From Trochalopteron elliotii (taxonomy: Eukaryota > Chordata > Aves > Passeriformes > Leiothrichidae): 64,000 bases of DNA. The position numbers and the translations under genes are program-made. The notes under the pieces are model-generated. The model was not told the DNA's origin. It did not search any database and saw only the letters and a list, made by a program, of their open reading frames with translations. The stretch covers positions 817,102 to 881,101 of the forward strand of contig JANPWX010000031.1 of the NCBI GenBank assembly GCA_024734555.1. Reading direction: 5' to 3'. Below, piece by piece: positions 34,601 to 48,600 of this stretch; the first letter of the stretch is position 1, and every line of letters starts with the position of its first letter.

Positions 34601-37600
34601 TAAGAAAAAGAAGAACTGTTTAAAAATACCTTCATGGTGAGTGACTTTTCCACTTCAAAAAGTATTACAGTGCCCACCTAACTTAAATTTCAACTGTTTG
34701 AATGCGGAAGCCACCCAGAGCCTTGGCAAATAAAATGACTCAAAAACTAGACATCATATCATCTCATGTTGTTCTAGGGATTACTAGCTAGTTGCGAGAT
34801 AAAATGATGCCTTTGAGTGGAAGCATCTATAAATTATGAGAATCCTATCAATTTTTGTGATGACACTAGACAACATCAGTTTCATTTGTTCTTTTAAAAT
34901 GTTCCTTGATCATTAGTGAATATTAGCAGTACTATGATATATGCTTACAGCTTTTCAAAGTAGAACTTTATGATTAAATGTCAAAGAAATCTTGATATAT
35001 GTGTGGCACATTAACTTGAATTACCACATTACTTTTTTAAAATCACCCTAAACATTTCAAAAAACCACTTTTTAGTCTGTGTAGCCTAGCACCATAATCA
35101 GAGTACTTTGTCTTCATCCATTAGATGTCAGCTGTTCCAATATATTCACTAAGGCCTGCTAACTGTCACCACTATCAGACTTGCTATGGGGAAAACTGGA
35201 CGATGTATATGCCAAAATATGCAACAGTTCTTACCACATGAAGATTGTACTTGGTTTTGCTGTTTGTTTGGTTTTTGTTAGGAACTAATGATGCTTGTAC
35301 ACTCAATATTAATTTCTCTGTTTGCCATATAAAATAGCCCGTAGGAAAACAGCATGTAGTAATGAAAATGGTGATAAAGTGTTTCATGCTATCTTTGGAT
35401 GATTGTGGTTAATGAATCTTGCAGTGGAATGCAGAAACTGGAGCCCTATCATTCAACCAGATTATGTTCAAGAAAGATGAAAGACCTCTGTGTTTCAATC
35501 CTAGTACATGTAAACACTTGAGAACTTCCTAGGAAAACTGTTGGCTGAACACTGTCTCTGACAAAGCAGTGCACTTGAGACCAAAAATGGATATGCCACT
35601 ACAGAAGCACTGACAGCTGAAGGGAAAACCACAGTCTTGACTCTCTAGAAATCAGATAATTCCTGTATGCGCGTTCAATTTTAACTTTATATTTAGTGGA
35701 TGAGTAACTAATGATCATATGAAACTTTGGCTCAGACCACTTTTCTTTTAAGGGAAAAAACCCAACCCTTTCATGTTTTCCCTCTCACCTCTCAAGGATC
35801 TGGTTGACCTCTGTATCTTAAAGAGTGATAATTTTCAGAAGCCCCATGCTTTCTAGCTGAAAATAGCTTTATACAAAGAGGAGAGTCATTGTGTGCTCAC
35901 TGACACACATTGAAGCACACAAGGGTTTGTAAACTAAAATTAATCCTGGGTCCGTATTTATGAACTGAACAATAGGCAGAACTAATTATGAAAGTTATAC
36001 TTTGCTGAAGAGTAACACCAAGAGATAGGACTTTTTAGCTGAAGTCTCAAACCATTACTTCCCTGGAAGCTCTGTTGGTCAGAGTTCTTGGAGAAATTAT
36101 ATGTTCCCAAAATATGCCACCAAATATGGTTCTTACCAAACCCTGAGGCTGCGAGGAAAGAGCCACAAGAGGTGTATGTTTGTATACACGTGCTATACCT
36201 GAGCAGTTAGGACATTCCTATGAGTTGGCTTGTCTTAGAGCCTTCTACATCTGCTGGATCTGAAAATTGATCATTTTACTCCCTGAAGCTTATCCATATC
36301 ACAAAGGACCATGCACAGAGGAACCTCCCTTCCTGTACACTCAGCTGAGAAAACTAAATGAGGATGAAGCAAATGAACCTTTGGCTGGCATGGTGGGGAA
36401 AAGAGAGCATTGGTGGGTATAGATGGAAAAGATGGGCCTAGAAGTGAGCAAAATTTATGGACACAGTTGACTTTGAAGAGTATTAAACTTTAAAATTTTA
36501 AATGCAGCATTTGATTAGTCTTTAATCTAACAGCACAGTCCAACCTATCTGCAATGATTCTACCTTATCCACAAGGTCAGCATTGAGTGTGTACCTAACC
36601 TGAATGCAACCCTATGACTTTCTACAACAAAGCCAGCTGTTGTTAAATAAATCATGAGAACAGTTGCTGGTAAGCTTATATATTAGGAAAAAGATGATAT
36701 ATGTATTCCTATTTAGTGTTCTATAGACTAAACATTTTCATAAGTCAGTAAAATAATTCAAATAAAAATTCTATATAACAGTTTATCAACATCTGACTAA
36801 GCTGCTGTATTATTGCAGTTGTTGGTTTTTCTGTCAAGAGAGTAAAGAGTAACCACTGAAATAACCATGGGGGTGAGGTCCTACTAAAAATTGAGTTTGG
36901 TACATTCCCAGAATTATAACTCAGATGCAACAAATATTGCAAAATTTAGGCTTAGAATTTTCTGTACAGAGACAATTTGACATTGACATGGTTCTCCAAT
37001 CCGTGTATCTAGAAAATACATTACATTCAGGAATTAGATTGGATCAATCTATAATTCATAAGACCACTCAGTTTACAAATATCTCTCCATACACACTTAA
37101 GCTTCACTCCTCTTTCTAGGATTCTACTATTAAATAACTTCAATCATACAAAGTCAAGAATAAAGATTCATGAATGTTTAATACTAGAACAAAAATTTTG
37201 GTTTTGAGTAAATACAGAGAGAAGGTTTTGTTCACTGAAAGTCCAAAGGTCTTTTAAGTTACTCATATTTGTATGATAGTGCCCTCCAAAAACTACAATC
37301 AAAATTTCATGTTCTGTATCAATATCTGACTAAAAATTCTTCAGTGACTTCTATGTGCCATAAAGAATTTGTAAAACTTAAAATGGGGTATAAAAATTAA
37401 AGGATTTCTCCATTTTTATGTAAAAGGCATGTCTCCTGTAATTTAAAACTCCTGGTTGCTGATGTCTGCAACCCAATAATTCAGTGTAATTAAAAAAAAT
37501 AGTCTTTCCATGCATGTCTGACTGCAATTCTGAGTAGATCTTTCATATAATTTTGCCTTTTAGGACTTAACACAAGAACTTTTCTCCCTTCAGCAATCCC

Positions 37601-40087
37601 AACTAATCTTGAGGAATAAGGCCCTTATACCATATTTGGCTTAAAAAAAAAAGAATAACAGAAAAGAATCTTTGAAATATGTAGGGTACCTATTTGTTCT
37701 TCCTTTGTCCCTTTACAAAATTTTCCTTAACTCCATGAGTGCTGCTGTAGTCTTCTAAATGCTGGTGTACTCATGTTAACATAATCCCAAAGTATACAGG
37801 AATAGAATAATACAAGGCCAATCTGTTGCCCAAGATATTCCTAATTTGTGAAGAAGTTTGGTGTTAGGCTTTACCTGCATCACTATTAAGTCATTCCAGT
37901 CCTCCTTTTTAAATTCAGGGGGAATTTTACTCCTGATTTTTCTCATTTATGTTGGTATCACAGTGTATTTGGACCCTGTGTGCTAGGAAATAAAGCTTTC
38001 CTTTTCAAAAGCTGATTGGTCTAATTCTGATCTAATTTGAGAGATATGAAGCCAGTACAATTCTAACAAACAACTGATATCTGAATTAGACCTGAAAGGA
38101 AAAAGAAAAAAATCAACATTTAAATTTAGTTGCATAAAATGGGTTCTCTAAAGAGATTAATTTCAATTCATATTTTTATATTCACAGAGTTGAACTGTTT
38201 CTGTTGAACCTGGTCACACTAACAAAAGGATAAGTGGTACTGACTAGAGACAAAAAGCAACAACACTCAAACTACAGTTATCCAAGCATCAAGAAAATTT
38301 CAGCGTGGTTTAATTAAAGATGGAAATTGCAAGATAATGATCTAAATGGCATTCAGGTAAGCTATTTCATCTTTTTACTCTTTGAAATGCTTTTGAATCA
38401 TTTGGAAGAGAATCCACTGTCAGTGTAAATTCCTTTTGACTAGAATGCTGCAATACCAAAAGGTCAGGTTTTTAAATTATTCTCACTATAAATCAGTGCA
38501 GGATTAGTCCTTATTGTAGTAAATGAAGTAAACATTCCAACATTCTTATCAGATTTGAATAAAGCAGATGTTGATGGGATTGAGGGCTTAAAAACATTTA
38601 AGTGAATTACTTTTCAAGGATAGCCAGTTTATTTCATCAGTTTGTTGGACACTAATCTTGGACTCTAAATTTAAGCTGCTTATGCACTTTTGCAGACACA
38701 TCAGCATTAGATCATTTCTGCTTTGTCTCTGAAGGTTAACAGATTAATTACAGTCCACATATTCAAGTGAGTATCAAGCTACAACCTTATCAGTCTTCTG
38801 ACGAGTCAGAAATAGAAGGCAGAAGGTGAAGGTCCACTGCCTGCCTGCCAGACTCTAGAATGCAGCACAGCAGTCCTGAACTTTGCAGGCTGAACTGAAA
38901 AGAGCTGCAATCACATCAGACAACGAGCTTCATGTTAGTAAAGTAGGCTTTTTAACACCAAAAGTGATCCACTACACTCTCTAATTTGAACTGTGCACTC
39001 CTCAGTGGAAGGATTTTATTCTTCCTGTACTACTCCCAGATAATATGCAGAAAGCCAACTTGGTAGTTTTCTGGATAGCTGGAATTGTCTCTGCATGTTG
39101 AACAGCCATATCTACATTGCACAAATACAGATACAGAAAGTTACCTGGGCTAGTATGTACTTCTGACCTTATATCAACTTATTTTCAAGCTTGGTTTCTT
39201 TATCAAAACTTCTGTACTTAAAACAACAAAAAGGAGATTGGTTTTCTGATTAGGAAATTTCTTTGTTTAAGTCTTTTTAAAGTGTTCTTACCTGCTTACT
39301 TTTTCGTATCTTGGCAGTAATACAGTTGACGTGATGCACTACTCATATGAGAATGATCCTTTGCTGGGTATATCACACTTCCAGTCCTCTGGGTCTCCTA
39401 TTTCAGCCTCCACTTTATCAGGTCCTACAGCTGTTTGATTTCTTTGTTTTATATTTGACTTCTGTGCTTGAGAAGAGTGCTAGGCTGCTGGCCCAGGAGA
39501 ATTGAGTCCTTTGTTCATCTACAGAGACATTTGTTTCAAGCTCAGTTGAAGACATAACCTAAGAGATTGAAAGGTGGTATTAACTCGTGCCCACCATTTA
39601 TTTGAAAGGTAGGACTGTCCAGCATAAGAATACTGCAGGCTTTGCGTGGCTTGCAAAGAAGTCACACAGAATAGCACTTTCTAAAATCCACCATAACTTT
39701 TAGAGATAGATAGGGTCCCCCTTCCTTACCTTCTGTCTTCAGAAAGAGATGAAAAGGAGAAATGGATGGCTGCATTTGGAATCTGCACTTGTACAAACTA
39801 CAACTGATTGGGTTTATGGAGCTTGTTATGTTTGAACTGTCCTCCTTGACTTGTCATTGTGAGAAGTTAAAACAGTTTTCCTCGTTCATCAGGAGCTTGA
39901 TTCGGTTCACAGAGCTTCACCCACTCCAGTCCCCAAGAAAAGAAGGACACAGAGCAAAAAAACATTTCCTGAAGTATTGCTGAAAATTAGCCAGCATAAT
40001 ATGAATCTGCTTCCTCTAACACCCCCAATGGAAAATTTACTTATTTTGCTGGTCCATACTTATCTTCATAAAGCTAGTTTCCCCTTT
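28622..40087. other. AT-rich unique sequence with candidate exons
   Basis: The longest stretch without a recognised transposon in the left and middle parts of the window. No gene can be named. Two intervals have good splice-site framing (31543-31700 and 38188-38356) and are treated as findings. Simple TTAA-rich sequence lies at about 30040-30085 and 32113-32158, and a short TTG/TTC microsatellite near 32340-32365. Confidence 0.5.
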
Positions 40088-40218
40088 AGAACCAAAGAAT
40101 GGTTTGGATTGAAGGGGACTTTCAAGATCATCTTGTTCCAACCCCCCTGCCAGGAGTAGGGACACCTTTCACTAGACCAGGTTGCTCAAATACCCATTTA
40201 ATCTGGCCTTGAGTACTT
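40088..40218 (-). mobile_element. CR1 LINE 3'-end fragment (first of two)
   Basis: Reverse complement of a CR1 3' end: AGAACCAAAGAATGGTTTGG, then CCAACCCCCCTGCC, then the ACTAGACCAGGTTGCTCAAA stretch, stopping abruptly at GAGTACTT where a second CR1 begins. About 130 bp survive. Confidence 0.92.
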
Positions 40219-40355
40219 CATAGAATCATAGAATCAGTAAGGTTGGAAAAGACATCCAAGATAATCAAGTCCAATTTTTTAACTAATATCACCATGCTCA
40301 CTAAACTATTTTGTGAAATGCCATGTCCTGTTTTTGGAACTCTTCCAGGGATAGA
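40219..40355 (-). mobile_element. CR1 LINE 3'-end fragment (second of two)
   Basis: A second, distinct CR1 3' end in the same orientation directly abuts the first: CATAGAATCATAGAATCAGT, then AAGGTTGGAAAAGACATCC, then AGTCCAATT and a diverged body ending near CCAGGGATAG. Its sequence type (AAGGTTGGAAAAGACAT) differs from the first (GGTTTGGATTGAAGGGGACT). These are therefore two insertions of different subfamilies and not a duplication. Confidence 0.9.
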
Positions 40356-41920
40356 GTAGACAGACCTGAGAAGCATTGCAATCTTATCACAATTGCTCTG
40401 TGCTGATTTTAATACTTTATGCTATACACTAAACATCATTTTAATGTCTCCTGAAATGACAGTCTGAAAAGTAAAATCTCTGGTTCCCTGTAAAGCTGTT
40501 TCAAAATAATTACTCAACTTTAATAATTTATAAGGAAAATTATATATATGTCACATTTCACCACTGATTTTTAAACCTGTCTTCTTGGATTTTCATGGTT
40601 ACAATTAGACAGCTCCCCATATTAAACCTTTCTATTTACCTCATAGCCTATAGTTTTATAATGCTGCAGTTGTTTCCATGTACAGTATGTTACCAACCTT
40701 TAAAATAATACTTTTTGTCTAGAGAAAGCATTCCATGCATTAAGGCTTCAACTCCTTGCTCCAAAGATTAACTAAATCTCAGTATTTTCAACACCATCAA
40801 TATAGCACCAGGACTTTTTCTCCAGTTCTTAAGCACTGAGCATAATTATCAGCCCCAGGAATTTAATGTCCTCAGTACCACAGACCAAGGTTAGAACTCA
40901 TAAAAAAAATTGAATATAGTAAAAAAATCTGTTCAACATCATAATCAGTTTATTTTTCCAAATAGAAATAGCTTCATAGCTTAACCACAGCTTTGGAAAA
41001 GTTACCCAGAAAATTGCATGTCAAGATGATAAATATGTCAATTTTTAAAGCTGCTTATTGTTGTGGGCATGACACCAAGAGTAAAATAAGGAAAACTTCA
41101 TCCTGCAAAGAAGAAACATATCCCACCTGACCTTCAATTACTTTTTCGTGTGACTGGCTGTGTGCATTCATTTTATTCTTCTGACCATAAAGTAAGAGAA
41201 AGGAAAATAATACATGCACAATTTCCTGCATGAAAAGTTGTTTGTCTATATAATAGGCAAGACAGCAAACCTGCAGAGCCAGCACTCAGTATATAAATAA
41301 TATTCTAACTGTCAAGCCCTTGCTGTCTGTGTAAAAGCATAGAGGACTTGAAATCTCAGTCATTGGATAGATACAGTTGTGATTAGGGCAACAGATTTCA
41401 CTGCTACTGAAAAAGGGTTGCTGTCTTTAAAAGTACTGTTAGGTTACCTGCAGCTGCAAACTAGACTGACAATGGATCACAAGGAAAGGAGATTGGGTCC
41501 TGGTGCATTGTTTCAAGTTCTGGTTCCAGGTGGCCAATTCCAGAACTGCAGATATCAAACAGCAGGTTTAGAAGGAGTTTGACAGTCATATTTTTCTTCT
41601 ATTTTTACCTGACAAGAAAGGTCCAATTAGAAAGAGTGAATTTTATTGTACCAAATGCCAGTTTGTTCTACATTATTTACTGGCTCAAAAATATTAAAAA
41701 ATAATTCCATCTCAGAAGGAAATCTCCTTATTTGCATTAAGACTAGTGACGACATTTGGAACTTCTTTCAGTTGGTGGAAACTCCCCTAATTATTACACC
41801 TATTTTTTTCAAAACATTACAAATCTTCTTCCATACCTGTTCTGAACACATTATGCCTTTTTGATTCATCCCTATTTCAAACATAATAGTTGTACTTCCC
41901 CCCCCACCCATTTATTATTT

Positions 41921-41974
41921 ACTTGTTGCTAAATAGAGATCATCCCACCCTTACTTGTTGCTAGAGATCATCCC
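41921..41974. repeat. Spaced direct repeat with 5-bp indel
   Basis: ACTTGTTGCT, AAATA, GAGATCATCCCA (41921-41947) recurs as ACTTGTTGCT, A, GAGATCATCCCA (41953-41974). The copies differ by a short internal indel and are separated by CCCTT. Confidence 0.85.
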
Positions 41975-42305
41975 AAAGTTATTGAACACTTAAAAAACTC
42001 AAGACCAAGTCATATAAGCATGATGCACAAGAAATTCTTCTACCGAGAACAACTTCAAACATATGATGTGTTTGTTCAGTGAACATAAATCCTAATCCAC
42101 AAAAAATATTAAGCCAATACTAAAACAGCCATAATTTATGAAGGACAGACAGACTATTGTCCCTAAAAATATAGATTTATCACTCCTCTTTTACATTTGC
42201 ACTAGAACCATCCTAGCAGATTTTATGCTTATGGTTAACTTGAGCTGTTTTAATGAATATTTCCACTGAATTACATGGAATTTGCAAGCACTAAAGTCAT
42301 TAGTA

Positions 42306-42486
42306 AAAAAAAAAAAGGCAACAAACAAACAACAACAAAACAAAAAATCCAAACAAACAAAGAAACAAACCAACCCCCAAAAACCCCAAAAAAACATCAA
42401 AAAAGCACTAAGAAAAAACAATGCTCAGAAGAGATAAGACGTCAGGAAAAAAAACCCCAAAAAACATTTTCAACCATAAAAAAAAA
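42306..42486. repeat. A/C-rich low-complexity tract
   Basis: About 180 bp dominated by A runs broken by C or CC, including AACAAACAACAAC and CCCCAAAAACCCC-type blocks. It is almost free of T until its last third. The lysine/asparagine-rich and phenylalanine-rich open frames on the two strands are artefacts of this composition. Confidence 0.93.
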
Positions 42487-42733
42487 GTTTTGAAAACTGC
42501 CAAATCACTCTGAACTTGTAGAAATTGAATAACACATCAACTGAAAATTTTATAATATTCCCAGATTTTCTCAGGGAACAGCTACCAGGAGAGAACTTGA
42601 ACTTTGTAATTCACCAGCCTCACCTACTCCTGTGTCCAATGAAGTCACAGTGCTTAGGTGCTTTTATGTTCTGTTACAACTGGTAAAGTTTTTCTAAGCC
42701 ACTAGAATCAGTCTCAATGGAATTTTCATTTTT

Positions 42734-42938
42734 CATAAAATCATGGAATAGTTGTGTTGAATGAGAGGTTTAAAGATATCTGGTTCAACCCTTCTCCAAT
42801 GAACAGGGACATCTTCAGCTAGATCATGTTGTTCAGATCATGTTGTCCAACTTGACCTTGAATGTTTCCAGAGGTGGGATTTCTCCTGCCATTTTGGACA
42901 ACCTGTGACAGCCTTTCACCTCCCTTGTTGTAACAAAA
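42734..42938 (-). mobile_element. CR1 LINE 3'-end fragment, diverged
   Basis: Reverse complement of a CR1 3' end: CATAAAATCATGGAATAGTT at the left, then GGTTCAACCC, the GACATCTTCAGCTAGATCAT stretch, CCTTGAATGTTTCCAGAGG and CTCCCTTGTTG. An internal 14-bp tandem duplication (AGATCATGTTGTTC / AGATCATGTTGTCC, near 42824-42851) is present. Divergence is high, so this is an old copy. Confidence 0.87.
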
Positions 42939-45563
42939 GTTTTCAGTGGCCACTCAAATTGTAATTTCTAAGGAATGAAAGGAAAACTTAAGGCATAAAA
43001 TAGGAGCTTTTAAGAAGTTTAGGAATTGTTTTATCTGCTAAACACTAGTAAGATGCAAACCACCTTTGCAATTCTTTCTTTCTCAAATTCCTAACCTCCA
43101 TGTGGCAAAATCTACAGGATACTGATGAGAAAAGGAGAGTGAAAAAAGACTTTATGGCATCTTTAGCTATGAGTTATTTTCCAGATAGAAAGATGCAAGT
43201 GAATCCAGAACAAACTGAAGAGTTAAGATCAAGCAGAATATTTTTTGCATAAAATAAATAGGATTTGCAGATCAGCATTAATTATAGGTCTTAATCAGGA
43301 CTTCATTTTAGATTTCATGAAGGTAATGAGTGTACCTCTCTTGCTTCTAATTATGTATTCTGATTATCCTCTTTCATTCTGTTAGTGGGTGGCAGGGAAG
43401 TATGCCTAGCTTCTCTTCCTTGAAATTTTATTTTGTATCATTTTACTGACTGACATACGTTAAAACTGTTTTAATTGCATTTTTATACTTAATCCTTCTT
43501 GAAGAATGATTCAGACATTTCTTAATTATGAAGTGATAATTTTTTCTTTTCAGTATATGATCTCAGCTTTGGCTCTGGCTCAGATGTCACTGCACTACCA
43601 CACACAATTCAAGGAACTATATTGGCCCCTTGATTCATTTGAACAGCCACAGAAGCTCTATATTCATATGTGCCTAATTTCAGAATCCTGAATATTTACA
43701 AATATGGATTAAAAAATAATCACTAAGTTAGTACTTGCGGTGAAAATATCACAGAAACAATGTATTTTGCATCATGCTATATTTTGAGTGAAATCATGTG
43801 TTTAGGAATCATAACTTAAAAATTTGGATCAAGTAATGAAGAGTAATGCCAATTTCTCATGGTTGTTGTAATGGCACAGCAAGATTTTCAGATGGGAGAT
43901 AGTCCCTGAAGTCCCACTAAATCCACTACACGTGTTGCAGATGAGATGCACTGAGCCTATTACTTTAGTTAGGAAAAGGATATTTTAGATGATTTACAAA
44001 GATGCATACAGACTTCTGAAGCAGTTTGTGTCAATAAAAACCTGGTAGGGAAATTCTTGATGTTGGATCATTAATTTCATCTCCCCATAAACGCAGACAT
44101 ATTTTCAATGTTTTGTCTAGTGTTATTTTAGTGAATAATTTGATGCAATATGCATCAATTACCTTTTAATATTTTACATTTTGCTATCAACATTAAAGAC
44201 ATTTTTTTCTTCCACTGCATATAGTTCCTCCTCACCATTACCTTTAGTTCAACACCAGTAGAAGCTAAGCAGTTGCTTTTTGTTCAGAATGTAGATCTTT
44301 AACAATTTGTAGATTCTGGTTTAGAAGCCCTCTGCATCCTGGCAAATCAAGGTACCCGCTCCTTACTTCCTACTTCAGCTTCTTGTGATCCATGATTATT
44401 CTCCTGGCTGCTGTGACACTCTGATCTCAGGTGACTCATCGGCTGCCCAGGTACAAAAATAACACTTCTTCAGAGGTGGCGGAACAGGTGCAGAGTAATG
44501 AAATTCTCTGCCATAGGCATCAACTCAAATGCCTGTTGTTCTGGGAGCCTGTCTTTCCTTCAGAAATGTCTTTATCCCCAGGCCTTCCAGAGGCTTTTTC
44601 AGAGCTCTCCACTCCCATTTGAACAGACACGCTGGTGTGACAGGTTATCCTTCTGACTTGTCAAACCATATCAGTAACCTCTACTTATCTCAAGAGGAGG
44701 CCTTGACATGGCAACCCTCACCTCCTTGCACAGGAGTCTGTGCAGACACAGAAATCCACCTGCTCCTGAACTCCAAAGCAACCTTACCTTTTCCATGCCC
44801 TCCATCCTAGTCCCACATGCCACTCTGAACTTTCTGGAGAGTCTTTTCTTCAACATCTTTCCCAGAGCTTCATTCTCTTTCCCAATACAATCCCACAGTT
44901 CAGAGTTGGGCAAAACCTTTCCTTTCAGGATTTCTCATAACTGTAACTCTGATTCTGAGAGTCCTCCCTGAAGTCCTCCTCAGAAGGGGAGTCATATATT
45001 GGAAAAGCTTAGAAGGGACAAATAGCCCTGCTAGAGTCTTCAAATACATTTCTTCGCAGCTTCATTTGGGCAAGTTAAAAACCTTTTTGTATGCTTTAAT
45101 TTGATTCCTCCTGATGTGTGATCATCTACAACTGCTCTTTCTTGAATTTCTTCTCTGCTAATGTTTCTCAAAATGTCTAAAACAAAAAAGAACATTCCAG
45201 ATGCTGTCTAAGTACCTGTTTCATGGTGATTGCATTTTAAGTAGCATCCAAGAGACATCACCATTTCATAATGTGTTTTAGAAATACTTGTATTGCCATC
45301 TGAATATGGCAAAGGAGGTAGTGTGCAAAGGAAATCAAATCTACGAGTGAATATCAACTGTGTAAAGACCGGGTGGAATATTTTTAATTACTTGCTGAAA
45401 TGAAGCACAGAACTGGCTTTGAGAAATGTATGACTAGTCCAATCTATAGGAACCTTTTCTGTTTTATTGCTATCAAGTGTCAGAATTTGAAGTCAACAGC
45501 ATCAGCTATGTACAGCTGCATACAACTTCATCTGAAAGGTGTAAGTGGACTCAAGTGGAATCT
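42939..45563. other. Unique sequence, no gene seen
   Basis: No gene recognised. The 44400-45000 part is richer in C and G and carries overlapping short plus-strand frames (44431-44622, 44529-44810, 44708-44971), none resembling a known protein. It could be an old, unrecognised element or pseudogene. Confidence 0.5.
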
Positions 45564-45627
45564 ACAGAATCATAGAATAAATCGGGTTGGAAAGTCACCT
45601 GATCAACTCCCTCTGCAATGAACAGGG
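45564..45627 (-). mobile_element. CR1 LINE 3'-end fragment
   Basis: ACAGAATCATAGAATAAATC, then GGGTTGGAAAGTCACCTGATC and a CAACTCCCTCTGCAATG stretch, is the reverse complement of a CR1 3' terminus. About 64 bp survive. Confidence 0.85.
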
Positions 45628-48600
45628 TGTAATCTCAGTGTGTGAGTACATTCACAGTTCCTGCTTTTGGCAGGCTTAGGCACATATTCTGAAGAGCTGG
45701 TAAAGAATTGGTCTTCAGGAATTACAGTGTGGAAAAATCTTTTGCATTTGGCAAAAGTCATAACAGGCTGGCTCCCAAAACCCTCATGTGTGCCCAAATG
45801 AGCCACCCAAAAGCACTAGTTTTTTGAAATATACTAGCTGTTCTAGTACATCTGTATGCTTTAACTGCATCCTTACTTCTTTAACCACTTCTTTTAGCAC
45901 ACTTTCTCTCTAAAACAAGCTCAAAGAAATACTTGAGTTATGCCATTTTCAGAGGGTCATATACTTACTTCACGGTATTCAATTTTTTTTTGCAGTGAAT
46001 TATTTGACCAAGGGAAAATTGTCTTTTTCATTCTTGCATCGCACCACAGGTAACAGGTTTACTAGCAAAAAAAAACTCAAGTCTATGTTATGACCTTTAT
46101 TAGACAAGTTACACTCTGCAAATTCAAACCACTGGAAAAGTCAAAATTAAAGCTTGAAACAGGACTTAAATAAATGCCATGGAGAAATTTACAACAGAAA
46201 AGAATAATTTAGATTATATTGATTTTGCAAATTGCATAAAATTCTTGCCTCTCTCCCCTGGGAATCCTCTCTACAAGGAAACAATTACACAGACAGGGGG
46301 CATACAAAGTTTTGACAACGTTTGGAACTAACAGAGGCAATCAGGTAATTTACTGTTGTGTATTTCAGGAGGTCATCAAAATCCAGACAGTTGTTCTGAT
46401 CTGAAATTACTTACTTGACTTAGGGTACTGCAGTCCTGTGGCCAGCACACCTCTGAATGCCACAGCCAGAGAACATAACAGAGGAGGGTACCAGTGCTCT
46501 GAAGCGACAGACATCACTTCAGGGGGAAGTTATAGTGATTCATCACATCACATCTTTAAAAAATACAGGGACCATCAATGCTTACATTGAAGCCAGCAGT
46601 TTGCATTCAACCTCTTGTTTAGTTTTCCAGAGTTTAACAGAAAAACAGAAATATTTTTCTTACCTTCAGATTACTGAATCTATTCCTTCTTGGTGGTGAC
46701 TTAGAACATGATTGGGATGTCCACCCAGCACACTCTGGGTATCATATGTGGGGCCTACCTGCATCAGCTTTTCATTTTAATTACTTTTAGGAGAAGTAAA
46801 GAGGTAAGTCACAAAGTGCACCATGACCCTTTATTTAAGAGAAAATGTAAGAGCTAATTACCTTATTAGGTAATTATTATTACTTTACTCTTACCTGGAC
46901 TCCACAAAATCAATTTTTTTTTCTCTGAGAACTCCTTTTCAATTAGAGTAGTTAGTAGCTTTTTCTTATGCTGTTTTGGCACCTGGGAAGCTAGTGGGAG
47001 ACAAACCTCTTTGTAAGGAAGCCTTCTTTTCTTCCGATGATTTCTTGTTTACTGCAGCTTGATTTGAAATCTGCAAACCAATCCCTGCGTGAGTAATTTC
47101 AAAGGAGAAACTGCTATTTCACTGTAATTGGTGTGGCAATAAAATACCAGTCATGACAGGAACAGTTTAGGCTTCTGTGACAAAATAGGACTTCTGTTTG
47201 TTCATCTGAACAGGCTACATTATTTATGCTGAGGGCAACAGGTTGTGTGGGATTGCTATAGATTCTTCTCTCTTCATCCATGTCATCAAATGATGGCAGT
47301 GAACAGAAAGATGTGAAGTCAGTCAGTCACTGCACACATATGTCACCCACTGCAGCTGCACCATATGCAGAGAACATTTGCAGTGCGAGTTTTAGACAGC
47401 AAAGAAATCAATTTTTTGTCTGGGGCAAAAAAAAAATATATATATACTGTAGATCCTTTGCAGGTGGAATCACTGATAAATCCAGTTATAAAGGGTGTTT
47501 GAATGACATCGAGATGTTGAGACTGTTTAGTTATAACTTAGATCAAACTCCGGTGTGGTCTGGTGCATCAAATTTGTACAATGAGGACATTTTTTGCAAC
47601 CATGTAGCCATACATAGCACAAAGGCCCATTTGTTAGTATCTCTGAGCATAGTATGTCCACTCTTCCTAACAATAAAACAAAAAAACCCAAAAAAAACAA
47701 CCAACCAAAAAAAAAAAAAAATTGTTTCTGGCAATTCAGTAGTAAAGGGCCTCAGAAATGAAGCCGGAATTGATGGTTAACCTTGCAATTATGAGACTCA
47801 GAAATCAGGATTAGCAATGGTGCTGTAGAAACAATCCAATCTATGAGACATCTATTCTAAAAATCATTCTCCTGGAAAACTGAGCTTTATCTTGTAGAGC
47901 ATAAGCTCTGCAAAGGAAATTATTCTGACTATGCTTCTTCACCATGATTGATTTCTGCAGGCAAAGCACAGTGGAAGAAGGTACAGGAACAAATTTTTAA
48001 AGTGAAGAACACTGGTTGTTCAAGCATGGGAAAGTAGTTGAAGGTAATGAAGGCTCTAGAACACATACAAAGTCCCAAACCAGTATAGCTGAGAGCAAAA
48101 AGAGATCTACTGGATCATAAACAACAATCAGTACTCAAAGGCACATGGTAAATTAATGCCTTTTATTCAGAGTGTTTGGAAGGAAAGAGATTACTCCAGC
48201 CTCACTTTTGTGCAAAAGAATTACTTGTTAGTTTCTAGACCATGCAAAGACAAATTAGTCTGGAATGGTGACTTCAGTATCTTTATGAGGAACCACTGCG
48301 ATCAGAGAGGCTTTGAGGACAAAAATATCTTGAAGGCTCCATATAATACAATAAAAATTCCTTTATGGGCTCTGGAAAGAGGCTGGTTTTATACTGAGGG
48401 TAATTAGTGGCACAGCCTGGACCATGACTCTGAGAAACTGCTGCAGGTCCCACCAGCTTCACAGAAAACTCAGCACATCTGGAGAGACGCTTCTTGAGGA
48501 GGGAGCTCTGCTGGCACAAATGTGAGGAGGCATTATTGTACGTCAGAAAGCTCTTGAACATTAAATAGAAACATCTGTAAAACTCATAACTGAGTATCTG

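Larger units (their letters stand above)
40356..42733. other. AT-rich unique sequence, no gene seen
   Basis: It contains a spaced direct repeat at 41921-41974 and a long A/C-rich tract at 42306-42486. No exon recognised. Confidence 0.6.

Noticed and set aside
42191..42493. Phenylalanine-rich and lysine/threonine-rich frames on opposite strands
   Set aside because: Both are translations of the A/C-rich low-complexity tract.
45165..45230. Stretch resembling an old LINE segment (ATTCCAGATGCTGTCTAA)
   Set aside because: The similarity is too short and cannot be extended on either side.
47280..47780. 166-codon plus-strand open frame
   Set aside because: It runs through an A run, a TA microsatellite and a second A-rich tract, which supply the lysine and isoleucine/tyrosine blocks. 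No family is recognisable.
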